NCBI GenBank assembly: GCA_963920575.1
Contig: OY986967.1
Coordinates: 4,724,166 to 4,788,165 of the forward strand
DNA length: 64,000 bases
Direction of reading: 5' to 3'
Source: Narthecium ossifragum
Taxonomy: Eukaryota; Streptophyta; Magnoliopsida; Dioscoreales; Nartheciaceae
Shown: positions 1 to 10,409 of the stretch, one piece after another
How positions within the stretch are numbered: position 1 is the stretch's first letter
Layout: each line of letters starts with the position of its first letter
The notes under the pieces: generated by a model
Databases searched by the model: none
What the model was told of the DNA's origin: nothing
The model's input: only the letters and a program-made list of their open reading frames with translations
Translations under genes and position numbers: made by a program

Positions 1-1743
1 CGGGTATGTAAGTTGGCTTGAACGATGCAAAATCCACAAGGTATAGCCAGTTCCAAGAAGTGACAAGAACATTTTCACATTTAATATCCCCTACAAGAAA
101 CAAGACAACCACATTGATAAACCTATAAATGAAAAAGGAGTATTGATTTCCCTCCAGGAAATGCTCTCTCACCATGACAAACTCCCTTCTCATGGCTTTG
201 CTTCACCGCACAAAGTAACTGCACAACCAAATAGCTAAGTCCACAACCATATCTGGAGAACATCAAGGAGAGCGCATACATGATGATTGCATATCGTTAA
301 ATACGAGTGTTTAAGCATTGCTTGTTGCCTTCAAAACTTTACACTCTCAAATGCTAGACAAAACTAATTGTGCACTGTACTATTAGTCAAAACCTTCCAA
401 GTTTACTGCTGACATCATTGTGTCATTCCTTATTGTTCATAGAAACAAGGTTGGTTCTGTTTCAATTCCCTTTCTTCACTAAATTTGAACAGACAGTACA
501 AAAACCAATACCTGAAAAACAAGCCATTTCTTCTCGATCAGACTAAGGGATGGTTGTGTTGTCATCCGGTCATAAAGGTTGCTAAAGAAGTACTGCCTCA
601 AAAGGTATGCTGCCTTATCCGTCTCCAACCAAAACTACATAACAAGTGAAACATAGCATATTATCAAAAGAAAACCACATAAGAACAAAGAACTAATATC
701 CATCTATGTGCAGTCATTAGAGTGTGAACAGTATCTTGATCGAACTTGAATATCATTTTTCACACTATTCATTAATAACTTCACAACCTTACCCAACTAA
801 CACCAACATCCCCACCAATTCATTCTCTACAAGTAAATTCAAAACAAGTACCCAAAACATATAAGAATTAGCACATATATCGGTACCTGTTCAATTAAAT
901 CACCATTACTCTAATTGATCTGAGTGGATTCAATACAACCAATCAAACCCAAGTTAACCCATTTTCTAAAAAATTTAAAATGCAAGGAGATGGCATCCCA
1001 CTGGTTAGTGTATGACTTCAAGACACCAACCACTGACACAATCTACGGTGCCATTTTTTTAATTATGATTACTGCAAACCAAGATATTCGAAGAAAACAG
1101 TAGCTGAACACGTGGAAACAAAGGGGTTAGAGCGAGGAAGGGAGCAGAGGGAGAGAAGCTGCAAAATTCCAACTCCAAAAAAGTTGTCAATACCTCATGA
1201 AGTCATGATACAACACTAAAATTATTTATAATCTAGATTTTGCCCAAGTATAACAATATCACAATAGATTTCTTTCAATGATAAGAACGTCTATGCTAAG
1301 ATCCTCGAAGTCGCTTAAAATCACCAACTATCAGAAAAATAAACGCGAATAGAGAATAGAAGGGGATCATAAGAACTCACTTGGAAGGGCCAGACATGGG
1401 GATTTTGAATACTTTGGAATATATCTCTGATCTCCCCCAGCCTCCTCTCGTACTCCTGCAACCAATAACAAGGGGGAGCACCAAAGGTTAGGGTTTTATC
1501 CCAAGGATCCCACTCAACTAGATTCCGGAACGGATCGGGTGATACCTTCAGGTCAAGGGAATCCCCGCGCTTAAAATAGACCTTGACGAGGACGAGGCCC
1601 TCATCGTGCTTGCAAAGAATGGACTTGAAGAAGCGGCCCCTTTCCAGCACCTCCATGAGCACCAGATTGTACGATGACGGCAGGTCATGCAGGTAGTACT
1701 CCGTCGACGACACCTGCGTCGTCCTAGCGATCTTGTTCCCCAT
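1..1743 (-). CDS. VPS15: VPS15 (PI3-kinase regulatory subunit 4-like kinase), 5' part, five exons, runs off left edge
   Basis: Exons on the minus strand are 1743-1546, 1455-1381, 634-512, 218-173 and 90-1 (open at the window edge). All four introns have GT donors and AG acceptors and the phases agree (0, 0, 0, 1). The protein starts [10 protein letters not shown], a myristoylation-type N-terminus (Gly2) conserved in VPS15. The HVWPF and [10 protein letters not shown] segments and the catalytic-loop-like GDIKCENVL segment of the family's kinase domain follow. VPS15 is the membrane-anchored pseudokinase/scaffold of the VPS34 class III PI3-kinase complex, which makes PI3P for endosomal sorting, autophagy and pollen function. 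Only about 145 residues of a protein usually above 1,400 aa are in view; the HEAT and WD40 regions lie to the left. Each exon join reproduces the expected family order without a stop, so I see no sign of decay. The start ATG is fixed by the conserved N-terminus. Identification by family recognition is strong; downstream integrity cannot be judged. Confidence 0.93.
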
Positions 1744-2160
1744 TTCCTCGTCCCCACCGCCCCCTCCTTTGCCACACCAGGCTCAGCCGCCGGCCGGCTC
1801 CGGCTCCGGCTCCTCCTACGACGGAGAACTGGAGGAGTGATCGGAGAATGGCATGGGATTCCTCTATAATAGGGTTAGGGATTGGGATTGCGGGATCGAG
1901 GTCGTGGTTGCTTTTGGTTCTCCGGTGGGAGAGGGAAGCGCTCACGCCAGGGAGCTCGAGAGCTTCTTATTCCGTGTTCATATATATCGGGTGCGGGTCG
2001 AGTTTTCTAACGGGCCCCATTAGGCCCAACCAATACCCACAAGACTCCGAGTGGAAATTAGAACGAAAAATGTTTCTCGCACCGGCTGACTGGATCGATG
2101 TGACAGGTAGAATCATAAAATACACCATCCTAAGTGGCATGAAATTTTAAATAAAGTCGG
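1744..2160 (-). promoter_or_regulatory. VPS15 5' UTR and promoter region
   Basis: This is the stretch between the VPS15 start codon and the first repeat. On the plus strand, 1869-1885 reads TAGGGTTAGGGATTGGG, a telo-box-like motif in the presumptive 5' UTR. At 2011-2029 lies GGGCCCCATTAGGCCCAAC, carrying GGGCC/GGCCCA elements typical of TCP-bound site II promoters of plant housekeeping genes. The block 1978-2062 is closely similar to 31807-31893 upstream of RPT5. Function is inferred from motif class only; no transcription start can be placed. Confidence 0.5.
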
Positions 2161-2329
2161 GTTTAGACGGGTTTAGACGGGTTTAGGATTCATCCTCTTC
2201 CTTCATTCCGAACTCGAGAGAGAGATCACTCCCGAGAGAATCTTGGATTGATCGAGCTAGTAGGTGTAGGCGTTCCCGTCAATCCCGCGATCGAGGAAGG
2301 TGACTGGGTTTAAGAACGGCACATCGATG

Positions 2330-2434
2330 GTCCTCCTCATCGATCTCGTGGCCGGTGGTCCTCCTCCTCATCGATCTCACGCCCGGTGGTCCTCCTCCTC
2401 ACCGATCTCGCGGCCGGCGTCCTCCTCTTCATCG
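2330..2434. repeat. 31-bp minisatellite, left part
   Basis: Near-tandem units of about 30-31 bp of the form CCTCCTCCTCATCGATCTCG followed by GCCCGGTGGT or GCCCGGCGT. The array is cut after CATCG by the copia element and resumes at 13780. The preceding 2281-2330 is repeated at about 13815-13865, so the array also has a larger-scale duplication. No protein or RNA function is suggested. Confidence 0.75.
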
Positions 2435-3604
2435 TGTTGATCCTAACCTTGTTTTGATGATGCCAATATACATTAAATGATAAAATATATGTTTAATATT
2501 TATTACCCCTTTAATTGGAGATATTAAATTCAATATTTAAGTTATTTTGTACTGACGGTCGATGCAAGGATCGACCGTGGGAATGGAACGGTCAATCCAT
2601 GGATCGACCGTGATGAATGGTTCACACTTGGCTATATGCGTATTGACGCGACGGTCGATCGGTGCATCGACCGTCGGAAGCGTATTTTTTGATAGAGGCT
2701 CACGGACGATGCGACGGTCGATGTGGCGGTCGACCGTGGCGCATCAATGAAGAAAGTAAAGCCGCGACGGTCAATCGGTGCATCGACCGTGGGAAGCGTT
2801 TTTCTTGACAGAGGCTCACGGACGATGCGACGGTCGATGCGGCGGTCGACCGTGGCGCATATATGAAGTAAAGTCAAGGAGCGACGGTCGATCCGAGCAT
2901 CGACCCTGGGAAGCGACCTTCTCAACAGAGGCTCACGGACGATGTGACGGTCGATGTCACGGTCGACCGTGAGAGCGACGGACGATGCGTGGATCGACCG
3001 TCGACCAAAGAGGCTGAGTTTTTTATACGTGACGGACGATGGACGGATCGACCGCCAGGAGCGCGCAGAGTAAAAAAACTAGCCGTTGGAGAGTTGCAGG
3101 GAGCCGTTGGGGCTTCTTGTTGAGCTGGTTGAAGCCCATCTATAAGTAGTCTCTTCATATAAACTTGCCACAACTTTTATCACTATTATTGAGATTATTT
3201 GAGCAAGTTCTAGGAAAGATTTCTACTTATTCTCTTTGAGCTAAAACCTTTGTAAATCTTCTTCAAGTGTGAAGAAGTATCTTGAGAGTTGTTCAACAGC
3301 AAGTGGCTGTGATTGTAAGGTTACCAAGCACCAGGAAGCTTGGGGAAAAGCTTGTAAGGGATTTGCAAGTAGTGGAACCTCAAGGGGAGCCTTGAGAGAA
3401 GTGGACGTAGACCAAGAGTTGGGTCGAACCACTATAAATCGGTGTCATCTCTCTAACCCTTCTTTCAGTTAATGCTTGCATGCTATTGTAGTTAAGTTTC
3501 ATTTTGTTTACAAGCATTCTAGCTATTAGATTCTTTTCTATCTGAATTTTCCATCAATCTAGTTTTTCAAAAAGAGTCCAATTCACCCCCCTCTTGGACC
3601 TTCA
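2435..3604 (+). repeat. Copia element 5' LTR (1,170 bp)
   Basis: Begins TGTTGATCCTAACC and ends CTTGGACCTTCA, matching 12621-13779 almost base for base. The U3 part carries the TCGA palindrome array (2554-3056). The 3' half is unique sequence with CTATAAGTAGTC around 3140, a possible TATA region. It is followed directly by the primer-binding site. Confidence 0.95.
2554..3056 (+). promoter_or_regulatory. 12-bp-pitch TCGA palindrome array in 5' LTR U3
   Basis: Repeated inverted pairs of the form CGGTCGAT...ATCGACCG, for example ACGGTCGATGCAAGGATCGA from 2555. In most intact pairs the two TCGA cores begin exactly 12 bp apart. The pairs sit inside a roughly 118-120 bp higher-order unit that also contains GACAGAGGCTCACGGAC; copies begin near 2646, 2764 and 2881. 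The position upstream of the likely TATA region fits an enhancer or protein-binding array. That role is inference. Confidence 0.8.
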
Positions 3605-3606
3605 AT

Positions 3607-3618
3607 TGGTATCAGAAC
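3607..3618 (+). other. Primer-binding site, initiator tRNA-Met type
   Basis: TGGTATCAGAAC lies 2 bp inside the 5' LTR end. It differs by one base from the TGGTATCAGAGC complement of the initiator methionine tRNA 3' end, the usual primer for plant copia elements. It marks where minus-strand DNA synthesis would start and fixes the LTR boundary at 3604. Confidence 0.9.
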
Positions 3619-3668
3619 TAGGTCTCTAATTTAGTAGTGTAACAACCCTTAGAGGATCCTAACTAGAG

Positions 3669-5411
3669 ATGGAAAACATAGAGGGACAAGCTACCAATAG
3701 GCCACCCTACTTCAATGGCTCAAATTACAATTATTGGAAAACAAAGATGGAAATCTTTGTGCAATCAATGGATTATGAGGCATGGCTAGTAATTGAGGAT
3801 GGAACTTATGTCCCGACCAAAATTGTTGATGGGAAAGATGTCTCAAAGACAAAGTGTGACTACACCCCAATTGACCTCAAAAACCTTCAAATTAATGCCA
3901 AGGCCAAGAGCTTTCTATTTTGTGCCCTTAGCCCTAGTGAATTCAATAGGGTCTCCACATGCAGATCAGCAAAGGAGATATGGGATAAGCTTAAAGTTAC
4001 ATATGAGGGAACTAGCAGGGTTAAAGAGTCAAAGATAAGTATGCTAGTACATGAGTATGAATTATTTTACATGAAGAATGATGAGACTATTAGTGAGATG
4101 TTTACACGTTTTAATAACATATTAAATATGCTTGAATCTCTTGGAAGAATTTATGCTAATGATGAGATTGTGAGGAAGATCCTTAGGTGTCTACCTAAGT
4201 CGTGGGATCCCAAAGTGACAGCGATAGAAGAAGCCAAGGATCTATCCAAATTGTCACTAGATGAGCTCATGGGTTCCCTCATGACCTATGAGATGAATTT
4301 GAAGAGGAGCAACGAAGAGGGAGACAAAAAGAAGAAGACGGTTGCCTTCAAGTCATCTAGCAAAGACTCATCTGATTCAAGCGATGGAGATGACGATGAG
4401 GAGTTGGCGATGATATCAAGGAGAATACAAAAGATCTTCAAACGCCAAGGAGGAAAGAAATTTTTCAAGAAGAAATTCTTCAAAGGTGAAAGGTATAATC
4501 CTACTTCTTCTAACTCAAATGAAATCATATGTTATGAGTGTAGGAAGCCCGGACACATCAAGCTTGAATGTCCTCAACTCAAGATGCCTTCAAGGAAGGA
4601 GTTCAATAGTAGGAAGGCAATGGTGGCTACTTGGGGAGAAAGCGATGTGGAGACTTCATCCGATGAAGAAGAACAAGAGGTAGCCAACATATGCTTAATG
4701 GCACATGGAGATGAGGAAGAAGAACAAAATGAGGTAGAGGATGAGCTTGCATTTGAAGAACTCTTTGATGCTTATCATGCTTTAGCTAATGATTTCAAAT
4801 TCCTTAAAAAGAAATACTATGCTACTTGGGACTTGAAGAAAGTAGAAGAAGAAAAAGTAGATGCCATGCATAGGATTGGAACCTTAGAAAAAAAAAACAA
4901 ATGCATGCTAGAGAACAAGTCTTGTGACACAAATGACACACTTGAGGATGAACTCAAGGACACTCAATATGAACTCACCATATTGAAGAATACAAATTAT
5001 GATATGCAAAGAGAACTTATCTTCTTGAGGACATCCAAGAGAGATCTCACTCTAGAAGTTAATGACCTAAAAATCACTATAGCCAAATTTGTGAAGAGTA
5101 GAGATAAACTAGATGAGATCCTTGATAGCCAAAGAAACTCCTTGAACAAGGAAGGAATTGGCTACAACCCTAGGAAGGTGAACAACCAAAAGAAGACTAA
5201 CTTTGTTAAAGCTTCTTCTCATCCTCCTAAGGTAACACAAGGACCTACATGTCATTATTGTTGCAAAGTAGGTCACATTGCACCTAGTTACTATCTCATG
5301 AAGAATGCTAATGCTAAGAAAATCTGGTCACCTAGATATTCTTCTTCTCTTATGCATAGTACTAATGCAAATGGACCCAAAAAGATTTGGGTACCAAAAA
5401 TCAAGGTTTGA
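3669..5411 (+). CDS. Copia gag (nucleocapsid/capsid) protein, 580 aa
   Basis: An uninterrupted 580-residue gag. Residues about 10-220 match the UBN2-type gag domain of plant copia elements (NRPPYFNGSNYNYWK near the start; YEGTSRVKESK mid-domain). A zinc knuckle CYECRKPGHIKLEC (C-X2-C-X4-H-X4-C) lies near residue 290. An acidic, coiled-coil-rich stretch follows. A second knuckle near residue 530, CHYCCKVGHIAPSYY, has lost its fourth Cys (Tyr in its place). The long gag with two knuckles is typical of the SIRE lineage. Gag coats the RNA genome in cytoplasmic particles. The start ATG lies 51 bp after the primer site. The stop follows PKIKV, and pol continues in a different frame, so the usual gag-pol continuity is broken here. 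Confidence 0.9.
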   Translation: MENIEGQATNRPPYFNGSNYNYWKTKMEIFVQSMDYEAWLVIEDGTYVPTKIVDGKDVSKTKCDYTPIDLKNLQINAKAKSFLFCALSPSEFNRVSTCRSAKEIWDKLKVTYEGTSRVKESKISMLVHEYELFYMKNDETISEMFTRFNNILNMLESLGRIYANDEIVRKILRCLPKSWDPKVTAIEEAKDLSKLSLDELMGSLMTYEMNLKRSNEEGDKKKKTVAFKSSSKDSSDSSDGDDDEELAMISRRIQKIFKRQGGKKFFKKKFFKGERYNPTSSNSNEIICYECRKPGHIKLECPQLKMPSRKEFNSRKAMVATWGESDVETSSDEEEQEVANICLMAHGDEEEEQNEVEDELAFEELFDAYHALANDFKFLKKKYYATWDLKKVEEEKVDAMHRIGTLEKKNKCMLENKSCDTNDTLEDELKDTQYELTILKNTNYDMQRELIFLRTSKRDLTLEVNDLKITIAKFVKSRDKLDEILDSQRNSLNKEGIGYNPRKVNNQKKTNFVKASSHPPKVTQGPTCHYCCKVGHIAPSYYLMKNANAKKIWSPRYSSSLMHSTNANGPKKIWVPKIKV

Positions 5412-5431
5412 TCTTCTATTTGTAGGATTGC

Positions 5432-5666
5432 ATGAGATCCAAGATCAAGAACAACTCAAAGGCTAAAAGATGGTACCTTGATAGTGGATGCTCAAGACAT
5501 ATGACGGGTGAAAGGAGCATGTTCTCAACCCTTCAATCTAAAGATGGAGGAATGGTGACTTTTGGAGATAATGGAAAAGGAAAAATTATTGGCATTGGCA
5601 ATATTGGTAAAACCTCTTCCATTATTATTGAAAATGTTCTCTTAGTTGAAGGTTTGAAACATAATT
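5432..5666 (+). pseudogene. Copia pol, protease segment (left of solo-LTR insertion)
   Basis: This frame carries the retropepsin-type motif WYLDSGCSRHMTG, with the catalytic D-S-G of copia proteases, and continues to GLKHNL. There the coding sequence is cut by the solo LTR at 5667 and resumes at 7323 with LSISQLCDRG. The frame is shifted relative to gag. The protease would cleave Gag-Pol inside particles; as it stands it is separated from integrase and cannot be made as part of a polyprotein. Confidence 0.85.
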
Positions 5667-7317
5667 TGATGAGACGTGAAAAGTACACAAGTTAACCCCT
5701 TAATTTACCTTTATTAGTCTTCGAGCAAGGTATTTCTAATAATTTTCATGGTATTTCAGGTACAAGAGCCTTCAACAGAAGTTAGATCAACTTTGGAGCG
5801 TAAACGAGCCTATTCGAGCACATTTAGGTACATGGGTCAACTTCAAAGATTAAACTGTACCTTCTCAGGAAGAACCAAATAATGTACCATATATCATTGG
5901 AAAGCTCTGGAAGTCTAGTTTCTGAAGAATTTTACGGTTCATGATTTCGAGTTTCCTAGATGAAGTTATGGCATTTTTCGTACCAATGCGCAGTGCTGAA
6001 TGGCAAAAGAGATAATATGCAGAAAAGAAGATCGATCCTCTGTGTATAAAGATCGATCCTTGTACTGTAGCAGAGAGCAGTAATTCAAAGGATCGATCCT
6101 CTCCCTATAGAAGATCGATCCTCGTCGGGGCGCAGCCAGAACTCAAGAGCAAAGATCGATCCTTTACCCTATAAGGATCGATCCTTTTGTGTCAGCCGAG
6201 CAAAATCAATGGTCCAGATCTAATCCGAGTGGGAAATGCTTGGAGGCTATAAATAGACCCCTTTTGGGGGATTTTGGGATTCTCTTTTGGACAAGAAGAG
6301 GCTAAGGAAAGGGGTAACCCCCTTGGGCAAGGAAGGGAGCTCTCATCCAAGAGGGAGGAGATTGATGAAGAAGATGATGATCCATCTCTTCTCCATGGTT
6401 TCTCCATCGAAGATGAGTAGCTAATCTATCTATCTAGTGGAATACCATGATGTTTTAGATTTTTATTTGTAGTTTTCTTTGGATTTGGATGTTGTAATCC
6501 TTATGAGACAAGTTGTATGGATTTATTCTTCATTTCTATATCTTTGTAGTGGGATTCTAATGTTGGATGGATGGATTCTTTGGTTTGCATAAGCTAGAAT
6601 CTTGTGCCCAATAGGTGTTTGTTGATATTCCCCAATGAGTAGGTTGTGCTAGAACCATGACCACTTGTGTTGAAGGGAGTCTTGGCTCTAGGTTAGGGAC
6701 TTGGTTGTGCTAGAACCACTCCAATCCACATCTAATCTAGCATCTATCTTATCTTTTATAGTGTTTTGGATTCGAGATGCTAGAACCACCTCGATCCATT
6801 ACCATATTCCATACAACCCAATTCCTTGCGACGAGATGATCCTAACCCGACTTCTCGTTGGCGATGATCGTAGCTAATCCCTCAATCATCGACTTTCTAG
6901 CATACACCTAGTGCGACGGATAGTACTTAACCGGCTATTCGTTAGCGACGACTTTTGTTAGCCACAAGGTAGTCGATATTGTAGTGTCTCGATAGGATTG
7001 CACATCTTGATTCATTAGAAAGCTATGATTGAGCCTAATTCGGATTGGGATTCCCTATGACCTCTCTCTATCCATTGAATCATTTACATACTTTCTTAGT
7101 TTCCTTATCATAAAACCCAAAAATCATTTCTTTCATTTATCTTTGTAGGAACACTTAGATTAGGCCAAGTAGTTTAATTGTTTCCATACGCATTCCCTGT
7201 GGATTCGACTCGGACTCACCGCTTGCTACCCTCAAAAGGTAGTTAGTTGAGAGTTTGATTATAAATTTCTAATTTTGATCGGGCGCGTTAAGCAGCGACA
7301 CTTTCCACGTCCCATCA
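5667..7317 (+). mobile_element. Solo LTR of an Athila-like gypsy element inside copia pol
   Basis: The 1,651-bp insert begins TGATGAGACGTGAAAAG and ends CTTTCCACGTCCCATCA, imperfectly inverted ends of LTR type. It is flanked by TAATT (5662-5666) and TAACT (7318-7322), a 5-bp duplication with one mismatch. The flanking codons HNL and LSISQLC are contiguous in copia proteases, proving an insertion. Positions about 5830-5980 are clearly related to the reverse complement of 44990-45130 in the Athila-type LTR. GATTCGACTCGGACTCACC near the 3' end matches the GATCGACTCGTACTCAC end of that LTR. No internal coding region is present, so this is a solo LTR left by LTR-LTR recombination. A short 1.65-kb non-autonomous element is the alternative. 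Confidence 0.82.
6028..6186 (+). promoter_or_regulatory. GATCGATC pair array in solo LTR
   Basis: Six GATCGATC palindromes in three pairs, starting at 6030/6051, 6091/6113 and 6154/6176. Spacing within pairs is 21, 22 and 22 bp; spacing between pairs is irregular (about 40 bp). TATAAATAG at about 6249-6257 downstream is a plausible TATA box. The array therefore sits where an LTR enhancer would be. The regulatory role is inferred from position and regularity. Confidence 0.75.
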
Positions 7318-7322
7318 TAACT

Positions 7323-10198
7323 TACTTAGCATTAGTCAACTATGTGATAGAGGTAACAAAGTTATTTTTGAAGATTCAAAATGCTATGTTAAGAATGCTC
7401 TTAGTGATAAAATCTTGCTAGTAGGACACCGTGATGGTAATGTATACACATTTTATCTTAATGATCTTGTTTGCCATGATGATCTATGTCTTAGTGCTTT
7501 AAATGAAAATTCTTGGTTATGGCATAGAAGGCTTGGGCATGCTCACATGGATTTAATATCCAAACTTTCTCGAAAAAACCTTGCTCTTGGACTTCCCAAG
7601 ATCAAATTTGAGAAAGACAAGATTTGTGATGCATGTCAAAGAGGAAAACAAGTAAAATCCTCTTTCAAGTCTAAAGATGTAGTTTCTACCACAAGAGCAC
7701 TAGAACTCATTCATATGGACCTTTTTGGGCCTACTAAACCAACTAGCTTAGGTGGTAGCTCATATGGATTTGTTTTAGTAGATGACTACACTAGATTCAC
7801 ATGGGTGATTTTCCTTGCACACAAAGATGAAGTCTTTGAGGAATTCACCAACTTTTGTAGAAGAGTCCAAAATGAGAAAGGTATTCTCATTACATGCATT
7901 AAGAGTGATAATGGAGGAGAATTCAAGAATTCCCTTCTAGAAAAGTTTTGTAATAACAACGGGATTTCCCATAACTTCTCTTCACCTAGAACCCCTCAAC
8001 AAAATGGTGTTGTTGAAAGGAAAAATATAACCCTACAAGACATGGCTAGAACTTTATTATGTGAAAATAATCTTCCTAAGTATTTTTGGGCCGAAGCAAT
8101 CAATACCTCTTGCCATGTGATAAATAGAGTAACCTTGAGACCCATTTTGAAAAAAACCCCCTATGAGCTTTGGAAAGGAAGAATTCCAAATATTGGGTAC
8201 TTTAGAGCTTTTGGTTGCAAATGTTTTATCTTGAACAATGGCAAGGATAATCTTGGAAAATTTGATGCTAGATCCGATGAAGGAGTCTTTCTTGGATATT
8301 CGGGAAGAAGTAAAAGTTATAGAATCTTCAATAAAAGGACTTTGGTGGTTGAAGAATCAATGTATGTGACATTTGATGAAATGATTTTAATTCCTAGTAG
8401 AATTGATAATGGTATTGATGAGGAAAACCCAAATGACAAATCAAAAGACTTATTGGATGAAACCCAAAATGATGTTGAAGAATTGAATGTTAGATTTGAG
8501 GAATCCCTTGAGATTATACCTAGTGATCAACATCATGAGTTGCCAAAGGATCGGAAGTATGCATCTTCGCACCCAAAGGAATTAATAATTAGTGAACCAT
8601 CAAGAGGAATCCAAACTAGATCTTCATTAAATAGTTGTGCAAATCTAGCCTTCCTATCTCAAATTGAGCCTAAAACGATAGAGGAAGAACTAGAGGATGA
8701 TCATTGGATCCTAGCAATGCAAGAAGAGTTGAATCAATTTGAAAGAAATGAAGTTTGGAATTTGGTACCTAGACCTCATGATCATCCCGTTATATGTACT
8801 AAATGGGTGTTTAGAAACAAAATGGATGAATCGGGAACAATTACAAGGAATAAAGCTAGACTAGTTGCAAAAGGTTTCAATCAATAAGAAGGAATTGATT
8901 TTGATGAGACTTTTGCACCGGTAGCTAGACTTGAGGCAATAAGACTACTTCTAGCTTTTGCATCTTACAAAGATTTCAAATTATATCAAATGGATGTTAA
9001 GAGTGCCTTCTTGAATGGGTTACTAAAAGAAGAAGTCTATGTTGAACAACCCCCCGGTTTTGAAGACTATAAATTGAGGGATCATGTATTCAAACTCACT
9101 AAAGCCTTATATGGATTAAAACAAGCTCCTAGAGCTTGGTATGAAAGGCTTAGCAAATTCTTGATGGATAATGATTTTTGTAGAGGAAAAATTGATACTA
9201 CATTGTTTACCAAATCAAAAGGCAAAGACTTGCTCTTGGTTCAAATTTATGTTGATGATATCATTTTTGGTTCTACAAATGATAAACTTTGTGAAGAATT
9301 TTCCACATGCATGCAAAGTGAGTTTGAGATGAGTTTAATGGGTGAACTCAATTATTTTCTTGGGTTACAAATCATGCAAACTCGATGAGAGATCTTTATT
9401 AATCAAGCTAAATACACTAGAGACCTACTCAAGAAATATGATTTTGTAGAATCCAAAATTTATAGAACCCCCATGTGTACAACACTAAAGCTAGACAAGG
9501 ATGAAGATGGGAAACCCGTTGAACAAACACTTTATAGAGGGATGATTGGTTCTTTACTCTATTTGACCGCTAGTAGGCCGGACATCATGTTTAGTGTTTG
9601 CCTTTGTGCTAGATATCAATCTTGTTCTAAGGAATCACATTTGGTTGCGGTCAAGAGGATCTTTAGATATCTAATAGGAACCCAAAATTATGGTTTGTGG
9701 TATCCTAGAAGATCATCTTTTGATCTAATTGGCTACTCCGATGCGGATTTTGCCGGATGTAGATTTGATAGAAAAAGCACAAGTGGTACATGTCACTTTC
9801 TTGGTCATGCACTTGTTTCTTGGTTTTCCAAGAAGCAAAATTCAGTTGCTTTATCCACCGCCGAAGCGGAATATATTGCGGCGGGTAGTTGTTATGCACA
9901 ATTACTTTGGATGAAAATGCAATTGGAAGATTATGAAATACATGTAGACAAAATGCCCATTAGATGTGACAACACTAGTGCCATAAACTTATCTAAAAAT
10001 CCCATCTTGCATTCTAGAACAAAGCACATAGAAATTAGACATCATTTTCTTCGTGATCATGCACAAAAAGGAGATATTGCACTTGAGTTTGTTAGCACCG
10101 AACATCAAATTGCAGATATTCTAACAAAACCCTTGAGTGAAGACAGAATTCTCTATCTACTAAGGGAGCTTGGGATGTCCAATGGATGTCCAAAATAA
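7323..10198 (+). pseudogene. Copia pol: integrase, reverse transcriptase, RNase H, two nonsense codons
   Basis: One frame runs to the stop at 10196-10198 with in-frame TAA at 8885-8887 and TGA at 9386-9388. Integrase: zinc-binding HRRLGH and CDACQRGKQ, then the catalytic DLFGP, SDNGGEF and NGVVERKN segments (D,D,E). Reverse transcriptase: [30 protein letters not shown] and the catalytic YVDDIIFG. RNase H: GYSDADFAG and STAEAEYIA. Family order integrase before reverse transcriptase is copia. The catalytic residues are intact, so inactivation is recent and due to the two point nonsense changes plus the insertion upstream. The solo LTR plus duplication is 1,656 bp, a multiple of three, so the frame number is unchanged across it. 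Confidence 0.9.
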
Positions 10199-10409
10199 AG
10201 GAGCTAAAAGGAAAAGGTATGGTCACCTCTTTAACTGCTTTTCATATCATATTCAACTTGAATGCTAAATTTTGGTAAATTAAGTTAATATCATGATTAA
10301 TGAGTGATTTTTGTCTCATAATATTTAGTTACACGTGCTTGCAAAGATTTGTGATGTTTTGATTTAAAAATGATTTTAAATTGAATTTCAAAACTCACTT
10401 TCTGGGACT

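Noticed and set aside
1744..2160. A bidirectional promoter with a second gene starting near 1850 on the plus strand
   Set aside because: The plus-strand open frame there has no recognisable domain and no downstream exons before the minisatellite.
2554..3056. CRISPR-like array of short palindromic repeats
   Set aside because: The host is a plant, spacers are only about 8 bp, there are no cas genes, and the array is part of both LTRs of one retrotransposon.
5667..7317. Reading the copia pol insert as a Mutator-type element with 16-bp inverted ends and 9-bp duplication
   Set aside because: CATAATTTG/CATAACTTA differ at two of nine bases. LTR-type TG...CA ends with a 5-bp duplication fit better, and the interior is related to an Athila-type LTR.
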